Of a DNA stretch of 64,000 bases, positions 37,501-52,500 are shown in pieces (the stretch's first letter is position 1; each line of letters begins with the position of its first letter). The DNA comes from Callaeas wilsoni (taxonomy: Eukaryota > Chordata > Aves > Passeriformes > Callaeidae), in assembly GCA_013398955.1 (NCBI GenBank), contig VWPU01003220.1, forward strand, positions 248,001 to 312,000, in the 5' to 3' direction. The notes beneath the pieces were generated by a model. It was not told where the DNA came from. It did no database searches and saw only the letters and a list, made by a program, of their open reading frames with translations. The position numbers were made by a program, and so were the translations under genes.

Positions 37501-40500
37501 AACTATTCCTGCGAAACTTCTAACCTGTGTCTGTCTTTAATCACTGTGCACTATCCCAAAAGATTGTGCACAGTGATTAACAGATTACATGAAAGTTATT
37601 TGGTATCAAATATTGTAACTGTATCTATTCTACCCTGTCCAAAAGGGGAAAAAAAAAAAAAAAAAAAGAAGACAAAGCCAATGAAAAAACTGAGGAAACC
37701 AAAGGAAGAAGTCTTTTTCCAGACATTATCTAGCCTCTGGATTTGAGCTGGAGTTTGAAAACCTTTACCAGACCAGTCTGGATGGGTGAACAGGAATACA
37801 AGAACTATGATGATGCGTCAGTCTTGTGGTTTGTCAAGTCAGGTGTTCTGTTTCTATTATCATATTCTTGAAAAGAAGGTGAAATCTATATCATATAATG
37901 TTACCGTTCCAAAATTGTAGTCAGCAGATTATTTATGGACAGTAAGATCATGCTATATGCTCTCCAGGAGGTCTGCAGGACCATATTAAACAGTGGTTTC
38001 TCTGGTAGAAATGCTGATTACTTAGCTCCCGAAAGATCATTTGGCAGTTGAAACTTTTCAGCTGGTCCAGGACATTTAGAATCCAATGGCATAATGACTG
38101 TACAGCTGGGAGCACCCTGGGCTAATGTGAAAGACAGGGACAGTGCCAAGATCACATATGCTCTGCAAGGTGCTGCCTTTCCTCCATGTACCAATCAAAT
38201 GGCTTAGTGTTCATAGATTGGGAATGATGGGGCTACTGGAGCAGCAGAAATGAGAAGGGATAAAAACGGTAATGGGAAACCTTGGTCTTGGGGTTAGGAA
38301 GAAGTTTTAAAAAATTCAGCTTATATTTTGAAGAAAACAGCATAATGGCTTTCAGACATTTCACAGTAAGTTAACAAGGGTTATCTCAAGATAATGTGCT
38401 ATACAGGACCCTAATAAACTTTATTTAAAAATAAAAAATATCCTTTATAGTAAGAACTGTCATTAAAAAGCATGTCTGTGTTGAAAATAAACAGAATTTG
38501 GATGGGTGGGAATGTCTACAGGTGTACCAGTAATTTAAAACTAGGTGCAATATTAATACAGGCATTACAGCCTATATAATACCTCAGTACTACTTTGTTT
38601 CATATCAATTTGCAGAATTCAGGTAACTTTCAAATGCTTTGAGGTTATGGACAATTGTCTTTGTATGGACATAGATATTCAGGAAGGTTATCAGATCTGA
38701 AGTATTTTACTTTTCTCTAGCAGGGAAGGATCTGAATTTGTTGCTAATGAGCTGCTATGACACTTAAATGATCACAGAATGGTTAAAATTCAGGTGGCAG
38801 TGACATTTGCTGTCTATCAGACAAAACCAGTCTTGCAGAACCATTTTTCCTTGTACAAGAGATAAAGCTTTCATCTTTAAATTGTGAGCCACTGCATAGT
38901 CTTAAGTTAAACCATTAAAATGTCCCTTCAACAATTCAGTCAGAAACAGAATGATCTCCAAAACTGTGTGCATGGATGTGCATTCCTGCAATTAAAAAGC
39001 ACATACAAAACAGTAGGCAATGCAGCATTAACACACATTTTGCTCCAATTACTTGGTGCTTAAGAAAAGGAATAAGAACTGAGGAACAAGAAGCCAAACA
39101 CATGCAAGTGGCATTTTGGTTACATTATTTATCTCTGGATACAGAATTTAATGTAGCTATATATGTAGGAATCAGCAACAAATATTTCATCCTATAGAGT
39201 TTTTCTGGTCTTAATTTTGAGGAAGAAAAATTGTTTCTGAGCAATGATCTGACACATTATACACTCTGCAATGCCAAGTCTTGAGGCAGAATTGCTGCAT
39301 CAGAAAAAAAAAATTAAGGTTATGTGACAGAGAATAGGTTGCTAATGGTGAAAATTGGTCCAGAATTAGCTTTGGAGAATGCATGACCTTCTCTAGCCTG
39401 CAAATGACTTCTTCCATTAATAACAAATACTAATCTAAAATCCAGCAAAGTAACAAACACTCCCATGCAAGAAGCTGAAAATGCAGAAGCAACAGCATAA
39501 ACTAATTTTCTATGGATCTCCTCAGGATGTGATCATGTTAAAATGTTTAACTTTCCCTTTAGATGGAGAGGGAGGGATTGTTGCTGAAAAGAGCAGTCTA
39601 GGCAGCAAAACGCGTTCTAGGTATGCTACTCTACAGAACTGCCATGATGGGAACAATAACATACTGTCAGAAACAAAAGGTGTTATTACAAAAGAAGTGG
39701 AAGTGTCTGCTTGATACACTGTATGTTATTTAATACCGTCATGCAGAACAGAACGATTGAAACATTTGTAATGCATTCACAGCTGGGTAACAAATAAAAC
39801 TCTATCTTGTGCATGCTAGGAGTGGAGGGTCCTCAGAGAAGGAACAGAAGCCAAAACAAAACAAAACAAAAAAGGGTTTACAGTGACCATTCCTGGGAAC
39901 TTACTCAGAGTCTTTGTTCCATAACCGTCGTCACCTAATCCGGGGATGTCCTGCACGGAAGTCCCCAGAGAGAGCAATGAGAAAGGAAGAACAGCCGCAG
40001 AAGAGGAAGGAAGAAGTCAGTGGAGTTGAAATGGATACTACCATGACTGACCATGTTGATTGAGCAATCTGGATCCCTGCCATTTTTTTTCTGAAACAAA
40101 TTTAGACCCATATTCTATGGGAATTCAGCCAAAGAAAGAGGCAGTGACTATGAAACATGCCTTTTGGAGCTGTGAGGAAGAAAGAACAGCCAGATAAATA
40201 AAGTTACAGAAACTATCCTCACTGGATAAATTTAGGACAGAATTGTTAAGAAAAGAAAGTGAATATTTGGGCTTGGAACTAGCAAATATTTTTAACAATG
40301 CTGTTCTCTACATAATTTAAGCAAGCAATAAATGCTTGTGGTGGTACACATTCCAAGATCCAATTTAGTTCTTTAAGCTGCTAACATGGTTGCTTCCTTT
40401 AATTTTTAAACTTCCAGTGAAGCTGCCCATGGAAATCAACTTAATGAAAGTCAAAGGCAAAAAAACCGATTAGAAGAGATCTTTTAAAAACTAATTAGTT

Positions 40501-43500
40501 TAGTATTGTGAAAGAAATCACATTTGCCTTATTTTGAGCCAATTCTGATGTGGGAATATTTCTGAGAGACAATTTTTGATTTATGACGGGTGTCACAACA
40601 ACTTTGAGGAGCCATATTTGCGCTTCCAAAAGTTAAGGTCACTGCTTTATTCTTCTGAAAATAGTATTTCCAGAGATGGAAGGAGAAGCTGGATCCAAAC
40701 TGCAGTCATACATTGGTCACAGTAGTAATACCTCTCCTGCCTGCCTATGACAGATATTTGCCTACATGTGTGGGATACTGGCATCATGCGTGTCACCCAT
40801 TTGTTGTGCTGCTGCATGTGACATCGTCTCCAAGAGGTTACTTACGTTCTGGATCACTTGTTTCCTGCTCACTCTGCTCCTTGCTCTTGTAGAATGGGAA
40901 TTTTCGTGAAAAGATGAAGTTCTTTTTACGCTTGTCATTGAATGACTGTGAAGGAGAAAAGGCATGGGGCAAAAACAGGGACGTCTAATTGTTGTCACAC
41001 TCATGCTGACAAAACAACTAGTTTGTAAAAGTGGAGAGAACTGTAGTGACTCAAATCAGCACAAACCAAGTGGCTGCAAAGAATCAGAGGCGTGGTGAGG
41101 TCTGAAATTTGAAGGCAAAGCTCCTGAAGATTGGATCAATTTGATTCCAGAGGTCTTAAGTCACAATGTACAGCTCCTTACTTGGAAACGGTTGTGTTTG
41201 GCTTGTTTGGATGAAGGGCTACAGATGGTTCAGCATGCTTTGAGATCAAGCCATCCATCTTTAATAACAGCAGACTGTGCACAGAATTAATTAACTGTCT
41301 GAAAAGAATAGGCTGTAATGTGGAAAGCGGAAGCCTTTGATTTGCTTGTAGGGTGTGGATTCAGCCCTGTGTCAATTAAAATAAAAAAATTCTTTACTGG
41401 TAGGTGCTGTTGATTTCATAATTTTTTATTTGCCCTCTTTAGTGAAAACTTCTTAAGTGTGTTTTAATGCTTTTTTTTCAGACATAATTTTAAAAAAACC
41501 CTTTTTTTCCATAGATGTATATTTATTCATTAGGTTTCTCTGCATATACTTTTAGTTCTATGTGATTCGGAAATGGAATTCTGCTGATAAGTAGTATTTC
41601 ATTGCATGTTGAGCAACATATTTTGCTGTAATTCTTCAAATCAGAAATTAATATGGAAGAAATTGGGGTTTCTTACACGATGAACCCTTTCACTTCATAG
41701 ACAGTTGCAAGGACTTACAGAACTGTCCTGTGTAAAAACAGGATATGCCAACTTGGGACATTTATTTCAGATACTAAATAAGGAAACAGGGTCCCTGTAC
41801 AGTCAATTGAAAGAAGCTGGCATTTCTAGAGGGCACACAGAGCTGCAGACAGTGTGTGTCTGAAGTGATCTGTGCTGTCAGTCAGACAATGACCTATAAT
41901 GTCTCTTATACTGAACGTATACAGACACAGGACTTTGCCAGTGATGACCTCCAAGACAGCAGACACCTTAAATCATTTAAAGGACCAATCTCATGTGCTT
42001 GTCATTGCTCAAATTGAATATAACCAGTATTTGGCTCCAGTTCTGCAATGGAATATATTTAGAGTCTCAGAACACAATTAATTTTCTTACATGTTGAAAT
42101 CATGGAATAAAATGTGGTTTAAAATACATATTTCTGAAAAAATGCATACTGAAAATCTCTGTTAAAATAGCTGGATACTCGTGTCACAAAAGTTTCATAC
42201 CACTTTTACGTTTCAAGCATATTTAAAGTTTAGTAACTGAAAACAAAGAAAAAAATGCACATGTAGAGTAAATGATCGATGAAAATCTCTCAGAGTATGT
42301 AAACATTCAATGTGAAATTAATGTGGAGGTCATGCACAAATAATCCAGACAGCATGCAATTTCAAAACAAAGCAAGTATGAAAGAAAGCCAGAAGAAAAA
42401 AAAAGCACATGAAGGATTAAAGTAATCTATGGATGAAAGGAGGACTGACATGCGCATTACATCACTTTAATGACCTAATGGATATAATTAAATTAAAATG
42501 TGTTTTCTGTGATAATTTCTTTTACTTTTCCAAAGAAAGGAATGTAGCATGTTAACATTTCTGTTTGTGAAAATGTTGTTTGTCATGATTTATCTGAATT
42601 TGACATAGTAATGCTATTGGCATTATACTTTTAAAGGGAAAAAATATGTATAAACAATAACACCTCAAAAAGCAAGGGGGTTTTAAAATTACAACCACTT
42701 CATTACAGCACTTTGGAATTCAAGAGAATATTACCAAATTGATAAATAAATATGCTGTGTTTCACAGAAATTATATGAGAAACAACACATATATATATGT
42801 TTCAATTTTTTCCCCAACAGTCTAAAGCAAAAACTTCAGAAAGTACATTTTCACCAGAAAAGCATATATTATTTTCATGCTTATGCATGATCTAACAGTA
42901 TACTCCAAATTAGACAGATATTTTATAGTGTTATATAAACTTTTTCTCCTTTTGCAGTTTCAAGTACTGGGTTGCTTTTTTAATAAGATATTGTTCCACT
43001 TCAATTTAGATGATAAAAATCTGGCAATTCATAGCAGATGACTATCATGTGCAACTATGTCACTGTATTTACACCAGTAAAAAGCCTTGTTCCTAAAATA
43101 AAGCTGATCTAGTTATATTGATATCCATAACCAAATATGTTTATGCATGTGATAATATTTCTATAGATTAATCAATGTGTATATTCACGTTAATGACCAT
43201 ATATACTATCACGGTGTAGTCAGAGGGTTTATATTTAAAATAACGAAGAAACTGTAAAGTATTATAGAACACTAAAATGGGTCTGACTCTGCAAACTTAT
43301 AGAAATAATTAGTCCTTGGTATTAACCGAATGAGCTTACCAAGTGTTTATTTTCTTAAATTAAGTGCATGTTTCTTCACAAGGAATCAAAGACAAGAGCC
43401 TTGATTTTGGTTTTGTATCCAGTATAAACGGGATTAAACTCAGGCTGATGGTCTCCACCTTAAGGATATGAAATCCTGCTGATACTCAAAAAATGCTTCT

Positions 43501-46500
43501 CACAGATATAATGATTTATATCTCTAATATATAGAGACAAGGCAAAGGCAGAAGAGGGAGACTCACACAGAATAAAACCATGTTTCTGTTGCACACATCA
43601 TGTTAATTCCATGTTTTGCTCCATTGGTGGAAGAATAGAGACCAACACTGAGTGCGTATTTTCTTTTTTAAGAAAGGATCTCACGTATGAGGATGTGGCA
43701 AGGTTAAACTGCAAAGCTCAGACGCATATTTGAGAAATTTTATTTCTATACAATGGAAACTTTGGACCTGTCAAATACTTGAGCCACAGGCTCCGTATGC
43801 TTCTGGAAAGGTAGGAAATAGATGTAGGATAAATGAGACAGAGGTATTTGCCTACATCTCTCCACCTGATACAAAAGTTGCATGCAACTGGAATTGCAAT
43901 TGTGATAGCAAGCTTAGCCTGATTCAACAGCATTTCTGAAGGCAGAGTTTGTGAAAGTCAGCTGAAAATTGATTCCTTGTAAATCGCAGGTTCTTTGCTG
44001 TGATAATGTGAAAACCTGTAATGGCAAGTAACTCAGGCATTTCAGTTGCAGTGAAAAACCTGTACAATAGATTGCTTCTGTATGTCACTGCCATCACTTC
44101 ACACAGATCACCACTAACCTAGGCAATGGCAGTAGTAGCCACTTTAAACAGACAAGTGCCTAAGACTAAAAGGCAAATGAAATTTTCAAGTTGCTCGACA
44201 ACAGAACAGTGACATCATTCACAGCACTTGATCTGCGACGGAAAATAATCTCTTCTCAGAAAAAAAATGTGGAGGAAAGCATTCACTGATGTCCTGGCTT
44301 GAATCCTTGTTTGATGCTACTTAAGCATAGACTGTGTTTTGAAGAAGCCAAGAAAAATAATCGTGATGTGCACTGTGCACTCTTGCTTGACCAAGTATCC
44401 CCAGGTGTCCCCAGTTACGTAAGCCTGGGTTACACACACCAACCTTCCCTGGTTGTGACAGACATTAAACCACTGTGTATTTCTTCTTCTCAACAACTCA
44501 CTTGGGTACTTTTTTGTGTCAACATCAGTTTTGTATTCTAAATGTTTTTCCCTAGGCTCAGCAGCCAAATATATGTTACTCATCAGTTAATAGGGTAGTG
44601 GTTTCTAAAGGAAATTTTCATGTAACATTAAATAAACAATCCAATTTCAAAATTGGCTTTATAGAGGTAAACATCACCAAAAAAGTCTCAGTAATTTGAT
44701 AGTTGTACCATACTGCAAGAGGCAACTGTATTGTTGTTTACTTTGAGCTTCTTCCCAATTTTTTTTCATAATGTAGCTGATCCAACCTATACTATGTAGT
44801 GCAGATATGCTCTTGACAGAGGTTGTCCTTTTTAGGCTTTGCAGAAGATCCTAATATGTTGGGGAAAGATCTTTTATGGTGCCCTAACAGCTCTATCTTC
44901 TCAAAGCCAATAAACTCCAACTGCTTTGGGAACGCTTTCTTTTGCTATTTCATTCAACCAATGCTAATCATCAGTCAAGAGTTGGAAACCAGTGTACAGG
45001 GACCACCTGGGAAAAAGCTGTTCCAGAGCACTGTCTGTGAAATTCTTTTTTACAAGCTGTAGATGAATTTCATATACCATCTAATTTTAGGCAGGTTTGA
45101 GATATGCTTTAACCTAGTTTTTATGTTATATGATTATGTATGTCAGTTTTGTTCTCAGATTGGTCTAGCAGTGTATCTGAGAAATTACTGCTTCTCATCT
45201 GCAATGTGGTTTTCTTATTCTTCTTTAACACCTGATTTTGTTCTAAGTTATATGAAAATCCCTCATGTACACAGCCTTCTACAAAAATCTACAAAATTTA
45301 TTATCAACATTATGTCTCTGCAATCCTTTTCTCTATATTTAATGGACACTTTTTGTATCAGGGAGATTCATTTACTCATTTGAACACTGACTTTAATAAT
45401 GGTTTGGGCACTCAAACACCATTAAATTCCTATATTTAAATATTTTAATTTTATAGATCTCTATATTATATATTTTAAATCTCTCCCATGATACCAAAAA
45501 CTTGCACTGACACCAGAAAGAAAATTTTTGGACTGTAACATATACTCAGTGTTATTTCTCCCTTGAAGCATATATACCACCTCACTGGTTTTATAACAGG
45601 CTTTTTCACCTGGCAGTGCCAAGCCATGATGGATTTGAAAGCTCCAGGTTAAATGACTTGACCAAGTCTAGAGGATTGCCAGTGCTACTGAGCCATTCTT
45701 GCTTTCCTGGTGTAAGCCCAAACTTGGCCATGGCCTGGGTTCAGACACGCAGACAGCACTTCATGATGTCCGTGCAGACATGCAGAAGATAAGCTGAGAA
45801 GTTGTTAGTGGCATCTGTAAGCCTGGTTGTACAGAGATCACAGGATATATCCTCTGAGATGTAGATCCTTCATTCTCAGGCTGTACACACAATTACATGC
45901 TGGTAGGCAGCACTTGCCAACTTCCCTGTGATTTTTTATGAGATGCAAGTGAAAGACATCCCTATTCTGTTGAGTTCAGCCTTTAGTTTTCTTAGATACT
46001 TCAAGCTTTGGCTACAGTCATTCCTTATTGAATTTCCGTACCATGATCTGTTTTGGTAAGTGAGAACCAACTCAGTGAGAAGAAGCTTAGATGAAAATAA
46101 CTCTGCTTGCTTAGTTTTCCCATGAAGCTGTAGGGAGATTTGGGTGTTGGTAATCCAAAATGAAAAAGTAAAAGCTTGATTAAACACTCCATGCTGCCTA
46201 GCTTCTCCAGACAAGGGTAGTGTAGCTTCGAATTCCTGAGTATGAAATTTTAATAATCTTTTTTTTTAAAGACTGACTTATTGATACTTGTCTGCCAGCA
46301 ACTCAATTTTAATTCCTAACAAAACAACAGTTAAACCCAACATAAACTACCAGAAGAGAAGAAAGACTAGTAGACTTTCAAGACAACATGTAAAATTGGT
46401 ATTTTCAGTTTTGCAAACCTGTATTTAACTTGGTGCAAGGTATGAAGGGAATCCTCTTCTGTCCTAATTTGCATGGTTATATGAGTTAGCAAGATGAAAC

Positions 46501-49500
46501 ATCAACATAAAATCTTGCTTACATGACAGTCAAGGGAATTCACATGTATCTGCAGGTTGTACACCAAGATAGTAGAAAGGAATTGTTCAAACAGCAGCAC
46601 TGGAATTGATAGTGTGAAAATAAGAAAGGGCAAAGCTCCTTGACAGTGAAATCAATTTGGATGTAGAATAATCTGCCTCAAGAGATGTGGAAAAGCCTAG
46701 TTAATTTTTTCACATTTAAAACAAATCTGCTAATCTCAAGTACTGTGGGGAATAACACTGCAGTGCCTGGAGAGAAGGGGGTGGTGAAGGGAGAAGAGCT
46801 AAACAACAAGCCTCTCCCAGTTTTGACATCCGTGTTTCTGTGATGAGATGCTCACAGACCCAGCCCCTCAGAGTTGTGCTGTGGTCCAGTGTGGCCTTGG
46901 ACCTAGCCAAGCTCACTGCAGCCATATGGGCAGTGTGAAGGTCTTCCTCTCCTTCCTCAATTGTCCAACTGGAGCCAGAAAGTGTATTTGTTGTTTGGCA
47001 ATGTTGTCCTAAATGTTCCTCTACTCTGGTCAGTATTTTTTCCCGAAAAGGAAGTTTCCCACTTACAGCTGATATGTATCATCAGCTACCAATCCTGCTA
47101 ATAAATCTTTGCACATGTGAACCTGTCCCAGCATCCTTTGTGCAACAATGATGTCAAAAGAGAGCCTGAGATCAAAGGTAGCATTAGTGTGCACTTGGCA
47201 AAGATTTGGGACTATCTGATCCCCCAGACCCACAGGTTTTCCTACAGTATACTGTAGGAACTTTATCCACTTGATCTTCACTCCTCAGTTATGATCAGGT
47301 ATTTTCTTAAATCTTTTTCAGAACTCTAATTCCCAGTTGACTGCTGGTGCTTCTTTAGGTTTTAAAATGAAATTGAGGACTTTGGTCTTTATGCAGTATT
47401 TTGAACTAATTTCATTAATAAATAAAGCTGCAGAAGGTGTTGGCTATCTGTGCTATTAAGAAGCAACCAACTTGCTCACTTATAACTATTTTTTGTGGAA
47501 ACATTCACACAATCAAGTGCTCTGCACTTGTGCAAGTGCAAACTACTGCATTAAATGGACCATCGCACAAAATAAGTTGCATAAAGACTTTTATTAGTCT
47601 TACCTGGTTAGGAAGTAGTGGAGAAAGATTTACAATACCTACATGCCTTCAAACTATGCTTACGGAATGATAGCTGGACCAGATAATCTTTTGAACTTCC
47701 CTTTTGAGTTAAAGGAAGAGTGGCTGGTGTAGCAGGCTGAATTATGGCAAATGTCTGGCTCAGGAGAGGTAAATCATACCAGGCTCATGGTTTTAATTTA
47801 AAACACTAATTTATTTAGGCCTTACAGTTAAAGTTATAATAAAGCATGGGCAAACAAGCCCAAAGTCAATCTCTAAGAGACTGGTTTGAGGTTTGTGTAG
47901 GGGGTGAAGCTCCTGTACGTCTTCCAGTAATGCATCTCACACGACCACTCTCACAGGCAGGATATCAAGTTAGATGGACTGTGGCTTTGACCCAGGTGGC
48001 AGTTCCTGTGTCCCTATAACCTTCCAAACATGGTCTCTGGGTCACTAAGGCAATCATCACTGAGCTGCTTAAATTTAACTGAGTCAGAAATAAAAATGAG
48101 AAATATAGAGAATGTCTCTTCTGGATGAGTGTTGACACATAAGTCCACACTTCTGGACCTTTGTGTGATATCTTACTAGGAGAAAACTTTTTTCTCTTTC
48201 TAATTCTTTGACAATATCTACTGCTGATACTATAATTTTTTTTTCAACCAATTCAGGCGAAGAAAACCCAAGTAACTATGGCATCATCTATACACACATA
48301 CAAAATTCCTACTATTTAATTCAGGATATTAGATGTTATTTTATAACAGCAAGTTATAAAAATAGACCACAGATGAAGTTCAACTCAGCACAAATTTCTG
48401 CTGGAACAGCTTAGAAGAAAAACAATTAACTTTCAGCTGTAAACTTTTGCATTTTACCTGCGCTAGCAAATTTTCACTGTGTTATATTTAATCTGCGACT
48501 GATTTAAACATTGCACTACATATCTTTACGTCAGTGACTTTCCTAAAAATTTCTCTTACCTAAGCAGGGATAGGGCAAATTTCTTGTGGGATAGAAAGTA
48601 CAGATACTAGAGTCCCTAACATTATGGCCACCTAAGAAACAATACTATCTTCTAAATAAAACTCCACACAATTATCAGGATTAGAGAAAAATTACAGAAA
48701 AAACTGTAAAATCTATAAAATGCATGTATTTATATTGCTCATGAACTGAAAAAATTACTCTTTTACTATTTTCTTTGACAAGATGCCAATTTTTTTTTCA
48801 TCATCTGGATAAATTCAATGACAAATCCTTTATTTCTCAAATTTTCTACTCTAATCCATTATGCTTACAAATTGCTGGCTGATATTTAAAATTTGTACTT
48901 ATCAATAAAATGAAATATGGAAAACCGACCAGAAGTTTTTTACTTTAATACTTTCTTTCAATTTGAAAGAAATTTTTTCAAATACTCTACTTTTACTGGA
49001 TTTTTCAAAGAAAGCTATGAAAACATATTTTTTCACTTCAGCTGGGTGAAGCAGCTTTTCCCAATACCCAAAGTAAACCTCTCCTGACTCAACTTCAGGC
49101 CATTCCCTCAGGTCCTGTCACTGGTCACCAAAGAGAAGAGATCAGTGCCTGTCCATCTGCTTCCCCTTGTGAGGAGGTTGCAGCCTGCAATGAGGAATCC
49201 CCTTTGCCTCTCAGGAATGATGACCCCGTAAACTACAGACTGAGCGTTAACGAGCTCTCCAAATCAGCAGCTTTTTGAATGTACTCAGATTGTGGATTTT
49301 CCTCTACTTTTGGCTCAGTACCAATCACTTTAGGAAATCTATTCACTTTGTCAAATATCTTTAGAAAATAAGTGCAAAGAAAAGTTGGTCAGAATCCACT
49401 GCCTATGTGGAAAACTTTTAGATTACAGACTACAGAACTGATTCTCCCTAAAAGTGGTGAACCTTTATACTTAGAAAATTGAAGCCCAGTAAAGCACTGA

Positions 49501-52500
49501 TGTTAGGAAAAAATCTTCATTAGGCAGAGAGAGGGTATAGACAACCCAATAAACTGTTATGGTTTTTTTCTGACAATCAGGGATTAACTTGAAATAATTG
49601 CCTTTTTCTCTGCATTGATACACCCAGATCTGCCGCAGTGAACCACTAGCACAGATGCTGTACCTGAGACCAGGGCACGTGTGACTGCAGCTTCTGCTTA
49701 GTGACAAATACAAAAAATCCAATTTCCATAGACACGCATAGAAGAAGAAATAAAACCAGGGTTAAACCGCAGCAGTCCAGCCACTTCTAAGAATGAGGAG
49801 AGAGAAGCACTGAAATGGGCTGTTTGCGAAGATGAAATATCTGTTGTGGCAGGTCTTTAAGCAGAGATTAGACAAATCTGGGAGATATGAGGAAGTTACA
49901 GATGAAACCCTCAGGGCAGAGGTAACCACCTGAGGCTCCTAAAGACCACTTTTACTCTGATTTGATGACTAGGGCTGAAAATATAATGATTTTCTAGAGC
50001 ATAATTGGTTTGGAAATATGTGGGTTTATTTGTTTGGCTTTCCCCCCTGCCACCCTTCAAATACTTAATAAACTGTCAAAAGGTGTCCTCTGTGTCAAGT
50101 CCTGTCAGTCACTGCACACTTGGAGGAGAAGTGCAGTAAGTATGCAGAGGGTTTTGTTTACCCCACAATACCAAATTTTCTGTCTCAGTCAGGTTTTGCT
50201 TTTTCCTTTCATGCCTCTGTTCAATGTTGCTAAAATGACAATAAAACAAGAGGATGACCTTACATTTCAGGCATCTGTGGGATCTGTAAACCCAGTCTGC
50301 ACTTAAGAAGTATTATTAAATGCTATCAAACTTCTGACTGTTGTAATAAATTCATTCAGAGGCAAGTGAAGAGGCTGGCTGAGTGTGATGTAGGTGATCT
50401 GACTGGAGTCTGAAAAGAACTGTGGATGACAAGCTAAGTGAATAGAAAAAAACCCTAATGGGTAGTGATGGAGCAGTGTGGTGTGGGTCACAGCCCAGGA
50501 CCTGCACTGCTGATGAGCAGCAGAGCTGGAAGGCGTTTTGGAGGGATGGGGCAGTTCCTTTTCTTGGCAGGCACCTCATCCCTGTTCAGCACCCTGCTGA
50601 GCAGTTTCCCTAGTGCAGGCACCCATCTGCAAATGCTTCCCAGTAAACATGGGCTGAACATCTCCCCACACCCTGACACACACATTAAAAATGGACGTTG
50701 TGGGAGACATCCCTTTCATTGGGAAATGAAATAGAGTAATTGTCCATAAGACAATATTCTGGAGTCACTGGCCAGATAAGGCATGAAATGAAAAGGCATG
50801 TGGTGTAAAAAACCAGTTCTGTGTATAATATTAAGTTTTATCTACATGTTTCCGGATATTTCAACACATCTCTGGAAAAAGGCAACATCCATAAATATTA
50901 GTAAAACTGAGATGTTGCTAGAAGTCCTTCCAAGAGCTATGATTTCAAATGTAGAATATTTTCAAGAGACAGTCAAGGAAGTGTATATGATCTGACAGGG
51001 AGAAAAGCAAAAGGTGCTATTTTTGTCTCCTGAAAGACCTGTTGTAATTACAACAGTTAAGAAAAAAGCAGATTACTGGCTAATCTCTTTCCCCCTGCAA
51101 TATTTCCATCACTTGACACTCTGTTTGAGTCACTAAAAAATCTGAAAAGCCCTCAACAACTATGGGTTTTAGGATTAGAGAAGGAAAGGCTACTTTTGTT
51201 CAGTCTGAAGCCTGTGGCAGGGAGAGTTACCAAGAATTCAGTGTGCTGCTTTGGCAGATACATAACCCTGCTCGCAGCTACTCACATGCTCTGCTCCTTT
51301 TGGTGCAAAGGTGAGCATCAGAAGGTACTTGGGATATGATCTTGAGTTCAGCATAGCATAAAGCATACTTTTTAATGAAGTTCGTGCTTACCTAACTTTG
51401 GCTTCCTCCAGCAAAAATATCAGACATAAACCTTTGGGCTGCTCTATTTTCCATTGATTAACATCTCTAACTGGTCTGATATATTTAAAAATGTTAACGG
51501 GGACTGGATCCTGGTGATATCTCTGAGCCTGAACAAATTAATTTCTTTGGGTCAGAATAAACAGAACATGAAAGAAAAGTAGCCCTATTAGGTTAAGCCA
51601 GAGATCCAGTTAGCCAAGTAGCTTTTTGACACTGTCCAATAACAGATGTTTAAAAGGAAAAGTAGAAGTAATATGATCCTTTCCCTTTTGTAACATCTCT
51701 TCTTGAAATCAGCAATTAATATGTTCTGAGTCACCTGACAAAAGTTTTAAAGTTGGCATTAGTTTCACTACTTGCTAACCTACCTATTTCATTTTTAACT
51801 TATTTATTTTTTATGCAATATCCTGCAATAATGAGCATAGGAATTTAATTATGCATTGCATGGAAAGGTACTATCCATTGCCTGATTTAAACTTGAGACC
51901 AGAAGGTTTCCCTAGAGCTCCCTAATTTTGATTCACATTCCCCGTTTCTGTATCCATCCTGATTTTGTAGACTTTAATTTCACAAGGCATGGATTGGAGG
52001 AGTCCAATGAAACAAATCTAAAGTCATATAAATATTCTAAATCACATTTTTAAGAAGTGCTGAACTAATTTTATAGATGAAGTAATATACAAGTTTGGCC
52101 TGAAAAAGAGGAACTTCGAGCCTTTGGAAAGATTACCCTTTAGCTCTCCCTACAAACAGGTTTGTCAACTGTATTGCTGAGCATTCTTAAACACCTTTTC
52201 GGTGAGACACAGGGAACTGATCAACTACAAATGTACCCTATCTGTAGCACTTTGTATCTTATCTCCAGATTTGGGATTAAAAATGAGGCATAAACAGATG
52301 AAAATGCATAAGACTTTATAAACTCATAGAATAATTAGAGAGTTTCTACTTAAAAATCATAGTTATCTCAAAGAAATTTTGGTATCGTCTCAGGAAACCT
52401 TTGCTGTGGGTTATTAGCTCTTGAGCTTTGCTTCTACAGGGGAAGAAAAGAGCCAGGGGTAGTGAGATGATTCAGGTAAAACTGTACTGTTCAAAACCCT

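Larger units (their letters stand above)
37100..39904 (-). other. DLG2: DLG2 intron between alternative exons
   Basis: 2.8 kb. It carries an A tract at 37649-37667 (U tract in the RNA), a U-rich AAACAAAAC-complement tract at 39853-39873 close to the upstream donor, and a TGCATG at 37178-37183 close to the downstream acceptor. No transposon is recognised. Confidence 0.85.
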
